A program made the translations under genes and the position numbers. From positions 1 to 17,858 of the forward strand of contig JAHBMJ010002572.1 in assembly GCA_018398765.1 (NCBI GenBank): a stretch of DNA of 17,858 nt, read 5' to 3'. The notes below the pieces were generated by a model. The model ran no database searches. It saw only the letters and a list, made by a program, of their open reading frames with translations, and had not been told where the DNA came from. The stretch's first letter is position 1, and each line of letters begins with the position of its first letter. Source of the DNA: Chromera velia. Taxonomy: Eukaryota > Sar > Chromeraceae. Positions 1-8,345 of the stretch are shown piece after piece.

Positions 1-880
1 CGCAAGCCGCGACTGTATGCATGGGAGGGACGGCCTCAGAGAGAAGAAGCGTGAGGGAGAGACATCAGAGAGCCTGACAGTGTCTCTCTGCGGAAGGAGA
101 GTCCCTCCAGGACTTCCTGTGCGTCCCTCTGGTGGGCACGGAGCTTCATCTCGAAGTGACTGACTGACCCTGGTGTCACACGCGCGCATTGAACACCAAC
201 GAAGAGCTATAGGCGGACTACTACGAAGGAATGCGACAAAACGATGCACAAGAATGAAAGAGGGGACCACGAAGAAAACACAAATGGGGAAGTCCGTCTC
301 ACACAGGTCTGTATGGCACGCAGGTCTTGTCCCTTGCAAGAGCACACTGATGACTACCTCGATCGATGATCGATGTCGGGTTGTAAACACAACCAGTCAG
401 TTCTGCATTAGGCAGTAGGGACAAAAATGCACCGCTTCGAAACATTCTTGGCACAATTTTTTAAACCACTTTTTCGTAGTGCACATCACGGCCCATGGAG
501 TGGATGTTCACGGGCAAAAGGTCGCTCGAATTGCGCGCAAGAATGCTTGAAAGGTCGCCAAGGGCCCCAGAAAAAAAATGGCGGGGGGGGGGCGACTCAA
601 TTCCTCTGGGAAACGGTCTCCCGTCCCCCGTCTTTTCTGTAACCTTTCGGAGGAGAGTCCACGTCTATACATGGCTCCAAAGACACAACTACGTCTGGCT
701 GTTTGTGCCACATGGAATCCACGTGCATACCCGTAGATCCACGGTGCGAGACTTCAAGGCAGACGCCAGGCTCGAGAAAAGGGAGAGCTAAGACAGAAGT
801 CTGGCGGCTCGCGCTGCAATCGCTCGAAGAGACGCGCAATAACCAGAGCGCAGAACAATTATAGGCAAAAACAGATGACG
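1..880. other. No gene seen
   Basis: I see no convincing coding region, RNA gene or mobile element here. Short open frames exist on both strands, but none keeps protein-like composition or shows paired splice signals. A run of ten G at 583-592 lies in a GC-rich stretch, and nested GATCGATC words occur near 360-375. The stretch could be intergenic or intronic DNA 3' of the minus-strand segment that follows. Confidence 0.5.
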
Positions 881-881
881 T

Positions 882-1088
882 TCAGCATGAGACTGACTTG
901 AAGCCTTCAAACAACCCCAGCAGGTAAGCCTCGGCCGCTTCGGTGTGAATGTGCACGAAGGGGCCGTACCCTTCGCGAGCGCCACTGGCTTGAGGAGGAG
1001 GAGGGGGAGAGCTGGAGTTGTAGTGGGGGATGCCAGGTCCTCTGGCATGCTGCTGCTGGAGAGGGGTTTGCGACGCCAACACAGCCTG
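882..1088 (-). CDS. Exon-like segment with a histone H3-like helix
   Basis: Read on the minus strand, this stretch follows a plausible acceptor (GCAGTCTCAG, about 1089-1098) and encodes a Gln/Ser/Pro-rich lead with a run of five prolines, then FVHIHTEAAEAYLLGLFEG. The words EAAEAYL and GLFE match the long central alpha-2 helix of histone H3 and CenH3 proteins (EA-EAYLVGLFED). The frame stops soon after, at 882-884, and neither the usual H3 N-terminal half nor the following NLCAIHAKRVT-like strand was found nearby. It may be one exon of a divergent H3 variant, a pseudogene fragment or a chance match in a compositionally biased stretch. The homology is inferred from recall only. Confidence 0.35.
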   Translation of the reverse strand, partial: QAVLASQTPLQQQHARGPGIPHYNSSSPPPPPQASGAREGYGPFVHIHTEAAEAYLLGLFEGFKSVSC

Positions 1089-1260
1089 AGACTGCGTGCG
1101 ACGATACAGAAAGCGAGGGAAAAGATGCAGCTAGCAGAAAGACGTTCTCACTGACTGCATGCATGCATGGATCCAAATTCAGAGACCGCTCACTGCACTG
1201 ACACAGGAGTAGTTTGTGCTCTCCTGGGAACGAAGGCACAAGTCTCACTGTTTCTCTCAA

Positions 1261-1840
1261 AGAATTCTACAAAAGAATCCTACAGAAGAATCCCACCAAA
1301 AAATCCCACCAAAGAATCCCACACAGAAGATTCCCACCGAAGAATCCCACAGAAGAATCCCACAAAAGAATCACACAAAAGAATCCCACCAAAGAATCCC
1401 ACCAAAGAATCCCACAAAAGAATCCTACAGAAGAATCCCACCAAAGAATCCCACAAAAGAATCCCACAAAAGAATCCCACAGAAGAATCCTACAAAAGAA
1501 TCCCACCGAAGAATCCCACCAAAGAATCCCACAAAAGAATCCCACCAAAGAATCCCACCAAAGAATCCCACAAAAGAATCCTACAGAAGAATCCCACCAA
1601 AGAATCCCACAAAAGAATCCCACAAAAGAATCCCACAGAAGAATCCCACCAAAGAATCCCACCAAAGAATCCAACAAAAGAATCCCACAAAAGAATCCTA
1701 CAGAAGAATCCCACCAAAGAATCCCACAAAAGAATCCCACAGAAGAATCCCACAAAAGAATCCGACAAAAGAATCCCACCAAAGAATCCCACAGAAGAAT
1801 CCCACAGAAGAATCCCACCAAAGAATCCCACAAAAGAACA
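1261..1840. repeat. 13-bp minisatellite, about 45 units
   Basis: About 45 tandem copies of a 13-bp unit, consensus AGAATCCCAC followed by CAA, AAA or AGA. One early unit is 15 bp (1313-1327); the others are 13 bp, including the ACACAAA, CCTACAGA, CCAACAAA and CCGACAAA variants. Because 13 is not a multiple of three and the unit contains no stop in any phase, every frame on both strands stays open and encodes a 13-residue periodic peptide (KNPTKESHKRIPQ on the plus strand). These open frames are therefore a property of the repeat and not evidence of a gene. A higher-order period of 12 units is present and is described in the findings. Confidence 0.97.
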
Positions 1841-2538
1841 GGCAAACACAGGATATATTTCGCATGCGACTGACTTGGACCCTAGCGCTTGATGCCTGCG
1901 AATGTCACAAACACCACTCTGGATCCTGTGGGACGTTAATCAATTCAGCGGCACACAAGAAAGAGGATGGGATCCTTCCTCCATCACCCTTTTTCCACAG
2001 TATCTGCCGGTCCGTTCATTCCCGTGTACAGATGGCGGAAGACAGGCACGTCCGTAAATGTTCCAGGGCAGGCCCTTGTGCATGCAAGGGCCCTTCCTTC
2101 CTGACCCACATGCACCAGCTTTCCGTCCGGCTCCCTCCTGATCTCTGCATGCCCACCGGGTAGGAGGGGCAGGCAGCGCCGCCGCGGCACCTTTGGTGTC
2201 TGGTCCCAAGGTGTCCGCACCGATGGCGGATCACCGAACCTGAACGAAAGTGCACGTCCGTCTGCCTCTGCGCCCGTCCCAACGAAGCATTTCTGAGATA
2301 GTGGGGGAGGGGGCCCGGACAGGGGAGCTAGGCACCGGGGAGAGGGGGGGAGTGAGTGGCCCGGAGAGGCCAGAAGAGGCCGGTGAGGACGTGTCTGCAG
2401 GAAGAGGCAGGCCGAGGAATGATGAATAGACGGACGAGAACAACACCTGCAGAGAGAAAAAACGAGCGCAGCGGGCACATATAGGGACCAAATGGTTCTA
2501 TAGCCCGGCCATCGCTGTGCATGTGCATTCTTGATCAT
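1841..2538 (-). other. Doubtful minus-strand open frame
   Basis: A 184-codon minus-strand frame runs from 2538 to 1984. Its second half (around 2200-1990) has a fairly ordinary residue mix, while the first half is Pro/Ser/Leu-rich, as expected of the reverse of a purine-rich strand (2300-2460 on the plus strand is G/A-rich). Two other minus frames overlap it and look no worse, and I see no splice pair that would settle the matter. The bases just right of the minisatellite (1841-1983) show nothing. Confidence 0.2.
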
Positions 2539-2998
2539 TGACTCTCCTTTTGCAGATTGGACCTCCGCAAGGATTCACGCATTCATTGAATGCCGAACGC
2601 GAGTCAACATGAACGGGTTGAGTTTCTGCATTTCCTCGTGGGTCCATGGGGCATATGGTTCTCAGGTTCTTGGGGAGGAAGCTCGGGAACTCAGACTAGG
2701 TGATTGACGGTAGCACCAACCTTCTCCAGTTTAATTGAACAGTTCCTGTCCCTCTCTATAAAGAACTGACTTAGGAGGAGCGCAGAACAACTCTCGTGAT
2801 CGGGCAGCTCCATTGCATGGTGCCAAGGTGACGCCGTTGATCGTCGATCGGGTCTATGCAATGAAGCTTAAAGGGTCGGGAGACAAGCTCCCTATAGCTG
2901 CAAGCTACTCCGAAGCTTACCGGGAAGTTCCCCTGGGCCCTAGAGAATCTCAATCAGTCAGTCAATCGTCAGTCAGTCATTCAGTCATTCAAACAGGT
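2539..2998. other. Gene-free stretch with short CAGT-type repeat
   Basis: I see no supportable gene. At 2951-2994 there is a short degenerate tandem of CAGT/CATT tetranucleotides (CAGTCAGTCAATCGTCAGTC and onward), a simple-sequence tract that could slip. Confidence 0.5.
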
Positions 2999-3009
2999 TC
3001 ATACATTTC

Positions 3010-3031
3010 CAGGGCAAAGAATCTGGCAAAA
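3010..3031. repeat. 22-bp sequence repeated at 4948-4969
   Basis: A 22-bp block starting CAGGGCAAAGAATCTGG is identical at 3010-3031 and 4948-4969. Both copies lie in minus-strand coding-like sequence and encode the same LPDSLP word. The flanks do not match, so it is either a short conserved coding motif or the remnant of a shared insertion. Confidence 0.7.
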
Positions 3032-3059
3032 CACATGTGCAGAGTACTTAGAGTGCATG

Positions 3060-3520
3060 TGCAGAGGAGGTAGTTTGCATCCACGTCCTCTCCATTTCTG
3101 CGCAGAAGTCCTCCATGTTCCTGCTTTTGCGGGCGATCTGTTCCGCGCTTCCTCCACTTTTGCCACCAAAATCCCAGTTACCCTTGACTCCCCTCCTTTG
3201 AAGCTCTTTAAATTTGACACAAACAGATCATGCTTCGCTTGAAATCGACAGTGAGACTTCTGGTTCTCTGGCAAACCAGGAGGTGATCCTCTTCTGCCGC
3301 ACCTCGAAAAAGCGCTCGAAGAACGAATAGAGGTAGTCCTCATCCACGTCCGTCACTTCCCCCGTAGACTCCCACTAGAAGTACTCTAGGGAATCGCCGT
3401 CCAACTCAGGGAGCTTTGAGGCGATTTTCCCAGTCGGCCAATGTGGCGGACGGCACTTCGTTCGCCAACCATTCTTTCACCTTGCCACAGGGATCCCGTT
3501 TATAGTAAAAACGTAAGCAT
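3060..3520 (-). pseudogene. Broken coding remnant, family unknown
   Basis: On the minus strand this stretch reads as ordinary protein but is interrupted three times. It opens with a frame containing KRDPCGKVKEWLANEVPSA and ADWENRLK. A one-base frame change near 3405-3410 leads to LPELDGDSLEYF, then a TAG at 3375-3377. The same frame continues with DEDYLYSFFERFFEVRQKR, reaches a TGA at 3228-3230, and resumes with KFKELQRRGVKGNWDFGG and EQIARKSRNMEDFCAEMERT. Aromatic and charged residues are placed as in a folded globular protein, and the competing frames look random. I do not recognise the family. The breaks point to a decayed copy; an assembly error could explain the shift but less easily both stops. 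Confidence 0.6.
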
Positions 3521-3573
3521 TGGTCTCAGTGCATATATCATAGGCATGTGCAGAGGACTTAGACAGTCACACA

Positions 3574-3620
3574 AATTTGATTTCGGTGCGTGACGCGCGT
3601 CACGCCACGAAAATCAAATT
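3574..3620. repeat. 47-bp near-perfect palindrome
   Basis: The arms AATTTGATTT and AAATCAAATT flank a perfect 18-bp centre (GCGTGACGCGCGTCACGC), with a one-base length difference and a small mismatch between arm and centre. There is essentially no loop, so the element could extrude as a cruciform or form a strong hairpin if transcribed. No target-site duplication is evident. It lies about 50 bp beyond the broken coding remnant and may mark a small foldback element or a dyad binding site. Confidence 0.85.
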
Positions 3621-3624
3621 CACT

Positions 3625-4074
3625 CCCGTTCACTCTCTGGCACTCGCGGCGGCGGCTGAAGACTCCTCAGCCTTGACGGTCTCCTCGACCGTGATTTCTG
3701 TTTTGGCCTGCCATGTTGGCTATGGTTGCGGCTTCAGTCACGCAAGTCATGCATAGTCATGCCTTGATACTGCTGCTGTCTGTCAATCGATTTGTCTTTC
3801 CCTCTCTTCATCTCTCCCCCCCACCCTGACCCGTCGCAGGGGCAGTCGCCATCACTCCCGAACCATCTCCCCCTGAACGAATGGAAGAGAAGATAGAAAG
3901 AGGATTTCCTTCTGTCTGCCCGTGATGCATGAGAGCGCGATCAGGATGAGTGTGTTTTGTCGGTGCTACTGGGTATGAAGGGAAACTGACAAGAGGAGGA
4001 GCGGTATATGAGTGGATGTGAAGTGAGGGGAGTCGACTATTTGCACTGCAGCTGCCTGACTGGCTTCTTACAAT
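3625..4074. other. No gene seen
   Basis: The stretch has pyrimidine-rich patches (about 3795-3830) and no frame on either strand that I would defend. It may be the 3' flank of the minus-strand gene that follows on the right. Confidence 0.45.
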
Positions 4075-4305
4075 TCATTGTGACAAAACCTCACTCTCTC
4101 TACCTCTCTGTCTGGGATGCTCAGAAAACGAAGGAGAGATGATGTGTGCGGGCAGAACACTGGCAGCCTGAATCTGCCGTGCTCTTTCACTTCGAACGAC
4201 TCGCCCCTGCTCAACCTGATCGCGCGCCTGCTGACTTACAATTTGATGCGCACTCAGTCTGGCTGACTGCACCGCGTGTACCTGCTGCATTCCTTCGCTG
4301 CTCAT
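4075..4305 (-). CDS. Continuation of the preceding frame after a shift, or overlapping ORF
   Basis: The TGA that ends the 336-codon frame overlaps an ATG (ATGA on the minus strand, 4302-4305), and a 76-codon frame runs on to 4075. Its sequence (MQQVHAVQSARLSAHQIVSQ and QARDQVEQGRVVRSERARQI) is helix-prone and resembles the charged, Gln-rich style of the frame before it. The simplest view is one protein split by a one-base shift at 4302-4305. A true four-base start/stop overlap is possible but unusual for a eukaryotic gene. Confidence 0.45.
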   Translation of the reverse strand: MSSEGMQQVHAVQSARLSAHQIVSQQARDQVEQGRVVRSERARQIQAASVLPAHIISPSFSEHPRQRGRESEVLSQ

Positions 4306-5399
4306 TCTTCGGTCACGTCTTCCTTTCTCAGTTTCTTCTCTGTTATCCCTGTCTTGGTTGTGTACTGTGGGAAGAAGACATGAGAAGATGAAGGTGGAAG
4401 GAAAGGAGACGGTGAAGTGCCATCGATCGCTGGAGACGGGATACTCACTACCTGCCCATCTATCTGCCTTTCTCTGTTCACAAACTGTCCCTTGCTCCTT
4501 CTGTCTCTGTCACTCTCATCTCCCTTGACTCTCACTCTCTGCATCTCCTCTCTTTGCCGTGATTGAGTGAAAGGGGTGGATGGAAAAGCAGGATGGATGT
4601 GATGAGACTGTGGAGACGGCATGTGTACGGCATGTCTGCTCAGCGGGTTCTCTCGGTAGTCTACCTGTAGGTCTCTGCCGTCTCCTCTTTTCTCTCCCAT
4701 ACTGACACCTCCTTTGGTATCTGTTCTTTGCATTTGCTTTCTCTGCAGTGACGAGTGATGGGGATGGAAGAGAAAAGTGGATGGATGAAGTGGGGCTGTG
4801 AGGGAGAGTCGGACAGCTAGCGTCTCACATGCAGTCTCGCAGTGCGTGAAGGGCCGTCTCTCCACTGACTCTCTCTTCTTTTCTTCCCCATTTCCATTCT
4901 GCCTATTGTCTCTCTGTTCCTCTCTGTTTCTTAGTGATGTGCCGACGCAGGGCAAAGAATCTGGCAAAAACGAGGAAGAAGACAAGGCACGACCGGATAG
5001 GTGCTCACCAGGAGACGGTGCCGCCTGCACACTCATGGATGAAGGTACACCGAATGAGGCAGTGCGGAAGCTGGACTGACTTTCTCTTTCTTTACGCATT
5101 GCCGCAAGCAAGGCATTCATTCTGGAATTCGTTTCAGTCAGCTGTGCACATTTTGCTCGAGGCTCAAGATTCTCTGTTTCCTTTTGCAAAAGAAAGAGGG
5201 ACATCGATCGCCCCTCCGCACACTGCAACATCTTCAGAAGGTGTGCGGTGCCTTTCCCTATGGGCATCTCTCTCAATCTCTTTACTGTCTCCTCGTTATT
5301 CATCTTTCTCATAGAGTCGCAATCCCCCCTGTCACGCTGAGCAACCCTGACTTCTCGCAGTACTGAATGCTTCCCACTCTCTCTCCAAAAATGTGCCAA
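4302..5399 (-). CDS. Long low-complexity hypothetical protein or exon
   Basis: An uninterrupted minus-strand frame of 365 codons starts after an in-frame stop. The first ATG is at 5310-5312, giving 336 codons to the TGA at 4302-4304. The first third is helix-prone and charged (VKRLREMPIGKGTAHLLKM, ETENLEPRAKCAQLTETNS, NALLAAMRKERE). The remainder is Ser/Arg/Gln/His-rich, with repeated QREEMQR/QRKQMQR words, and looks disordered. No domain, signal peptide or membrane segment is visible and I do not recognise it. The length without a stop, in DNA where other frames stop often, is the main argument that it is real. The 5' end may lie in an upstream exon, because protein-like sequence precedes the first ATG. 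Confidence 0.6.
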   Translation of the reverse strand: MAHFWRESGKHSVLREVRVAQRDRGDCDSMRKMNNEETVKRLREMPIGKGTAHLLKMLQCAEGRSMSLFLLQKETENLEPRAKCAQLTETNSRMNALLAAMRKERESQSSFRTASFGVPSSMSVQAAPSPGEHLSGRALSSSSFLPDSLPCVGTSLRNREEQRDNRQNGNGEEKKRESVERRPFTHCETACETLAVRLSLTAPLHPSTFLFHPHHSSLQRKQMQRTDTKGGVSMGEKRGDGRDLQVDYRENPLSRHAVHMPSPQSHHIHPAFPSTPFTQSRQREEMQRVRVKGDESDRDRRSKGQFVNRERQIDGQVVSIPSPAIDGTSPSPFLPPSSSHVFFPQYTTKTGITEKKLRKEDVTEE

Positions 5400-6300
5400 G
5401 CAGGTTCATATCTTTCTCGTTGGGTTTTTCTTTTTCGGCCGTCTCGCTAAGTTTCTCCCTGTAAGCCCCATCTCTCCCAGATCTGCCCATTCACAAAATC
5501 CCTCAACGGGCTCTGCATCCCAGCAAGGACGCGTCGGATCCATGCAGTGCCATGCAGGGATGAAGGCAGACGAAAATCAGGGGATCCAGGCAGCTGAAAG
5601 AGGAGTATGATTCTGGTCCACTTGTGGGTCCGCTCAATAGCCCATTTGAGCCAACCGAAAGGAGCCTCTCCAATCTTGACTCCACGGTGTTCACCTTGGG
5701 TTGGCAGCGGAGTCAACTCCGTTGCTGGCCTGTGGGGTTGGGATCTTTCTAAGGAGTCGGGGGGCGGTCACGTTGTACCTTCTCTCTGGGAGGTCAAGCT
5801 TCACTCCCCAGACCCATTGCACTGCCCGGGGATGGACGCCTCCGAGGGCGATGGGTTCAGGAAGTGCCCAGTCTGTCTCAGAGGGATTGAGGTCTGGGTG
5901 GTTGTTTCCTTGGTAGCGGTTGTGGAGTGGGGGCAGAGGTTGTGCCACCAGCCCGTTTGGCCGTCCCAGTTAGGGAGGCGCACAGGTTGGGGGTGTGTGC
6001 CTTGGTCAGGGTCTCCCGGTAGGAGTTGGTTGCACTCCTGATGGGTTCAGGTTGGAGTATAGATAAGACTGCGGAGGGGCCAGGGTGGGGGGGGAGCGTG
6101 AAACCCCGTGGTGCGTTCATATGTGGGCACTACACGCTGGAGGATGTCGTAGAGGTGTCTTCCTCACTAGCTTGAAGTCAGACGCGGGTCGGTAACCTGG
6201 TTCAGTCACTTAAACGGCCGAAAGGGCTCACCGAGTGCGAACACGTCCACCTTCCCCCTGTAGATCGTTCTGTTTTTTTCTCTGCTTGTCATTCTGAGTT
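5400..6300. other. No supportable gene
   Basis: Several overlapping frames of 60-144 codons occur on both strands (for example 5607-6041 plus and 5691-5948 minus), but they compete with each other, are Pro/Trp/Gly-rich and show no consistent splice pairs. A GATGGGTTCAGG word appears twice (about 5850 and 6040). The stretch might be a worn repeat or the 3' flank of the minus-strand block. Confidence 0.4.
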
Positions 6301-6349
6301 CAGGTCCCCCCCCTCTCCTCCTCTCTCCCCCGCAAGCACAGACTCGTCT

Positions 6350-6510
6350 TGCGTCCACGCCTCTCCGCCAAGGCCTCGCGGAGGTGCAAGTCCCTCTGTC
6401 CCCGCGCGTCCTCCCTTAAAGTTTCCCTCTTCTCCCCCTCCGACATGCAGGCAAGGGCCGACGACACGCAGCCGGCGCCCGGAGACCCCCGATGACATCA
6501 CGTCGAGAGT
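6350..6510 (-). CDS. Charged exon downstream of the NYN-like segment
   Basis: A typical acceptor (CCCTGTGTGCAG, ending at 6511) opens this minus-strand segment. One of its frames encodes MSEGEKRETLREDARGQRDL and HLREALAERRGRKTSL, a charged helix-like stretch, while a second frame is Gly-rich and also open. The entering phase does not select the charged frame cleanly, so the joining is uncertain. I cannot assign a function. Confidence 0.4.
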
Positions 6511-6625
6511 CTGCACACAGGGAGGACCAAGGACAAGACATCTTTTCGGCATGATCAGACAAAGGCATACCATGAAACACAGGGGCGAAACATGAAACAA
6601 CACACGCACGCAGTGACTCCTGGCA

Positions 6626-6887
6626 ACGCGACGGAGAAAGCAGCAAAGCGACTAACCGATTGCAGCAGCAGCTTGTCGCTGATCTGGGCTGCCTCCAACC
6701 CCCCTGGCGGATATGTGACGGAAGCTCCCAAATCTCTGTGTCGAGAAAGTTCTCGCGCCAACCGCTCTCGGTTCCCTGCGACGAAGTAATCCGGTTCAAT
6801 GCTCGTCTGCTTTCCAAAGTCCAAATCGAATCTGAAGTCGCAGAAAACACAGATAACCCCATTTGCCCGGGCGGACCTGACAATCGA
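6626..6887 (-). CDS. Segment resembling an NYN (PIN-like) ribonuclease domain
   Basis: The minus-strand frame from 6887 reads GVICVFCDFRFDLDFGKQTS, IEPDYFVAGNRERLARELSR, then LGASVTYPPGGLEAAQ and ISDKLLLQSVSRFA. The order of an aromatic strand, a G-N-rich turn, a helix, a G-x-x-V strand, a P-x-G loop and an A-A/D-K-L helix ending in RFA recalls NYN domains of the MARF1/limkain-b1 type, which are metal-dependent nuclease folds. The acidic pocket cannot be verified: the expected W-D-x-E-N opening is not seen, and the S/GDxDF strand should lie in the next exon. A donor (GTTAGT) at 6651-6656 pairs with the acceptor at 6511 for a 146-bp intron, but the resemblance runs a few residues past that donor. 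The assignment is a tentative comparison from memory. Confidence 0.35.
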
Positions 6888-6934
6888 TCAGCGACTGCTG
6901 CTGCTAACAGCAGCAGCCGAATAACCTTTCGAAC

Positions 6935-7141
6935 AGGCAGGACCCCTCCCCCCCCCCCTCCCCCCCCCCCTCCCGCCCCACCGACCACTGGGACTTGGTG
7001 AACAACAGGGACCCCAGCGTTTGCTGGAGCGGCTACACCACCCACTGCCGCTCCACCTCGTCCACCACCTCGTCCACGTCCTCGTCCACCTCCTCTCCCG
7101 CGTTCACGTCCTCGTCCTTGTCCTCCGCCCCCCCGCTCCAT
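6935..7141 (-). CDS. Arg-Gly-rich (RGG-like) N-terminal exon
   Basis: An ATG at 7139-7141 starts MERGGGGQGRGRERGRGG and further RG/GRG repeats, then AAVGGVAAPANAGVPVVHQ and a polyglycine run encoded by a C-rich tract on the plus strand (about 6943-6972). RGG regions usually bind RNA, which would suit an RNA-acting NYN-like domain downstream. The frame after the glycine run does not match the NYN-like frame. The homopolymer length is the likely weak point, either as real slippage or miscounting. The ATG lies 44 bp beyond the stop of the exon to its right, so it may begin a new gene. Confidence 0.4.
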
Positions 7142-7185
7142 AGTTTACCCTCTTGTTGTCGGATGTTTCCCGAGTCAGGCTTCAA

Positions 7186-7577
7186 TCATCCTCCCTGAGG
7201 TTGCTCTGGGAACTGAGTCTGGGCTGCTTCGGGATCCATCATTTGCAAAAATTCCTTCACACCCATGTTCTTCGTCAGAGAGTGTCCTGGAGCATCGGGG
7301 GCGTCCTCAAACCAAATCACCCTCGCCCTCTGGTTCCAAAGCGCACACTCGGAAGAATTGCTGAAACGGATGAAGATGTAGGTGGCATCCAAGTCACCTG
7401 GAGAAGGGGGTTCTCCGGCCACAGCCTGAATAGAGGCGTGATACCGGTAGATGTCGTCCCAAAGGCGATCTCCGTTTTCGTAAAAGGTGTCTTTCAGACG
7501 CTGAATGAGTGATTCATATTCGATCTGCCCGGCCCGTGAAATGTCCAGAGTATACAGACGCATCGGAGACCCCATCT
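7186..7577 (-). CDS. Terminal exon, unknown globular protein
   Basis: An acceptor (TTGTGTTGTTTGCAG, ending at 7578) precedes a minus-strand frame of about 130 codons ending in TGA at 7186-7188. It includes MRLYTLDISRAGQIEYESLI, LKDTFYENGDRLWDDIYRY, GDLDATYIFIRFSNSSE and NQRARVIWFEDAPDAPG, with a Gln/Pro-rich tail. The alternation of aromatic, aliphatic and acidic residues is that of a folded domain. The exon enters with two bases of a split codon (phase 1). I do not recognise the family. The long T-rich intron to its right (from 7578 to somewhere between about 7740 and 7875) separates it from the next coding segment. Confidence 0.65.
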
Positions 7578-7739
7578 CTGCAAACAACACAAAAAAGTAC
7601 AAAAAATGAGGAGAAAAGTGAGCAAGGGGGCAAAAGAGGATGGAAAAAGAGGATGTTGCTCATTTTTCACTCAATTTAGCATCTTTTTGGCTCAAACTCA
7701 GGCAAAATGAAGCGTGCGTAATGGAGAATGATCTCATGG

Positions 7740-8128
7740 CGCTCGGCGTCGAATATGCATGGTGCCGAAAAGTGCGATGGGTGTGGAGAAAAGTGAGAAA
7801 GGGCTTGTGTCTGTGGTCAATCTCGAAAACTCCGCTCGCGTACAAAGGCACAAACATCCTGTGAGCACACGCACTCGCTTCTGCTGGAGTCACGATCACC
7901 TCAGAAGCAAAGGAAAACTCGAGCCTGCAACCCGCAAACTCATAATCCCTGTCTCGGACTGAGTTTGCAATCGCTTCCCATGCCTCCCAACAACGCGCAT
8001 CGCCCCCCTTCAATGAAAGGCGTCGCGTTCTGTTTGCCGCAGCCTATGCACGGCTCGAGACAGCAAAGCAGCCAGTCGGAGGGACGGACAAAGAGCATGA
8101 GGCACACCCGCGTGGCGCCGTTCTGTGT
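7740..8128 (-). CDS. Exon with a one-base shift at a C6 run
   Basis: The acceptor ACTCGTGTGCAG (ending at 8129) opens a frame with VCLMLFVRPSDWLLCCLE and CGKQNATPFIEGG. At the six-base C run of the plus strand (8006-8011) the protein-like frame changes to DARCWEAWEAIANSVRDRDY, EFAGCRLEFSFASEVIVTPA and FVPLYASGVFEIDHRHKPF. Both halves look equally real, and one base fewer in the homopolymer would join them. A phase-1 donor (GCGA/GTGCGT near 7875) could splice to the acceptor at 7578, though coding character continues past it to about 7740. Function is unknown. Confidence 0.55.
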
Positions 8129-8345
8129 CTGCACACGAGTATTGTTATGTACATTTTGACTAATATTGCTGCAACTATTTGGATCATGGACGTCGCTCTC
8201 TCCGCCTTTCACGAGTTTGCCTCTCGCCCCGCTTTCGAGCACCATACTTGTGTTCACGGTCTCGCAATGTAGTCTTGATCCAGTAAATGGGCGAGATATG
8301 GTAGCATTCAGTGTGACAATTTGGTTCAACGTTCTTGACTCCTGT

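Noticed and set aside
1261-1840. CRISPR-like array
   Set aside because: Units are head-to-tail with no spacers, the unit is 13 bp and the context is eukaryotic.
1167-2163. Three overlapping plus-strand open frames of 219-315 codons encoding KNPTKESHKRIP repeats
   Set aside because: The openness follows from a stop-free 13-bp unit in every phase; no start context, splice signal or non-repeat coding flank supports a gene.
5607-6041. 144-codon plus-strand frame
   Set aside because: Three overlapping minus-strand frames are as long in total, composition is Trp/Val/Gly-biased and no splice pair or motif supports either strand.
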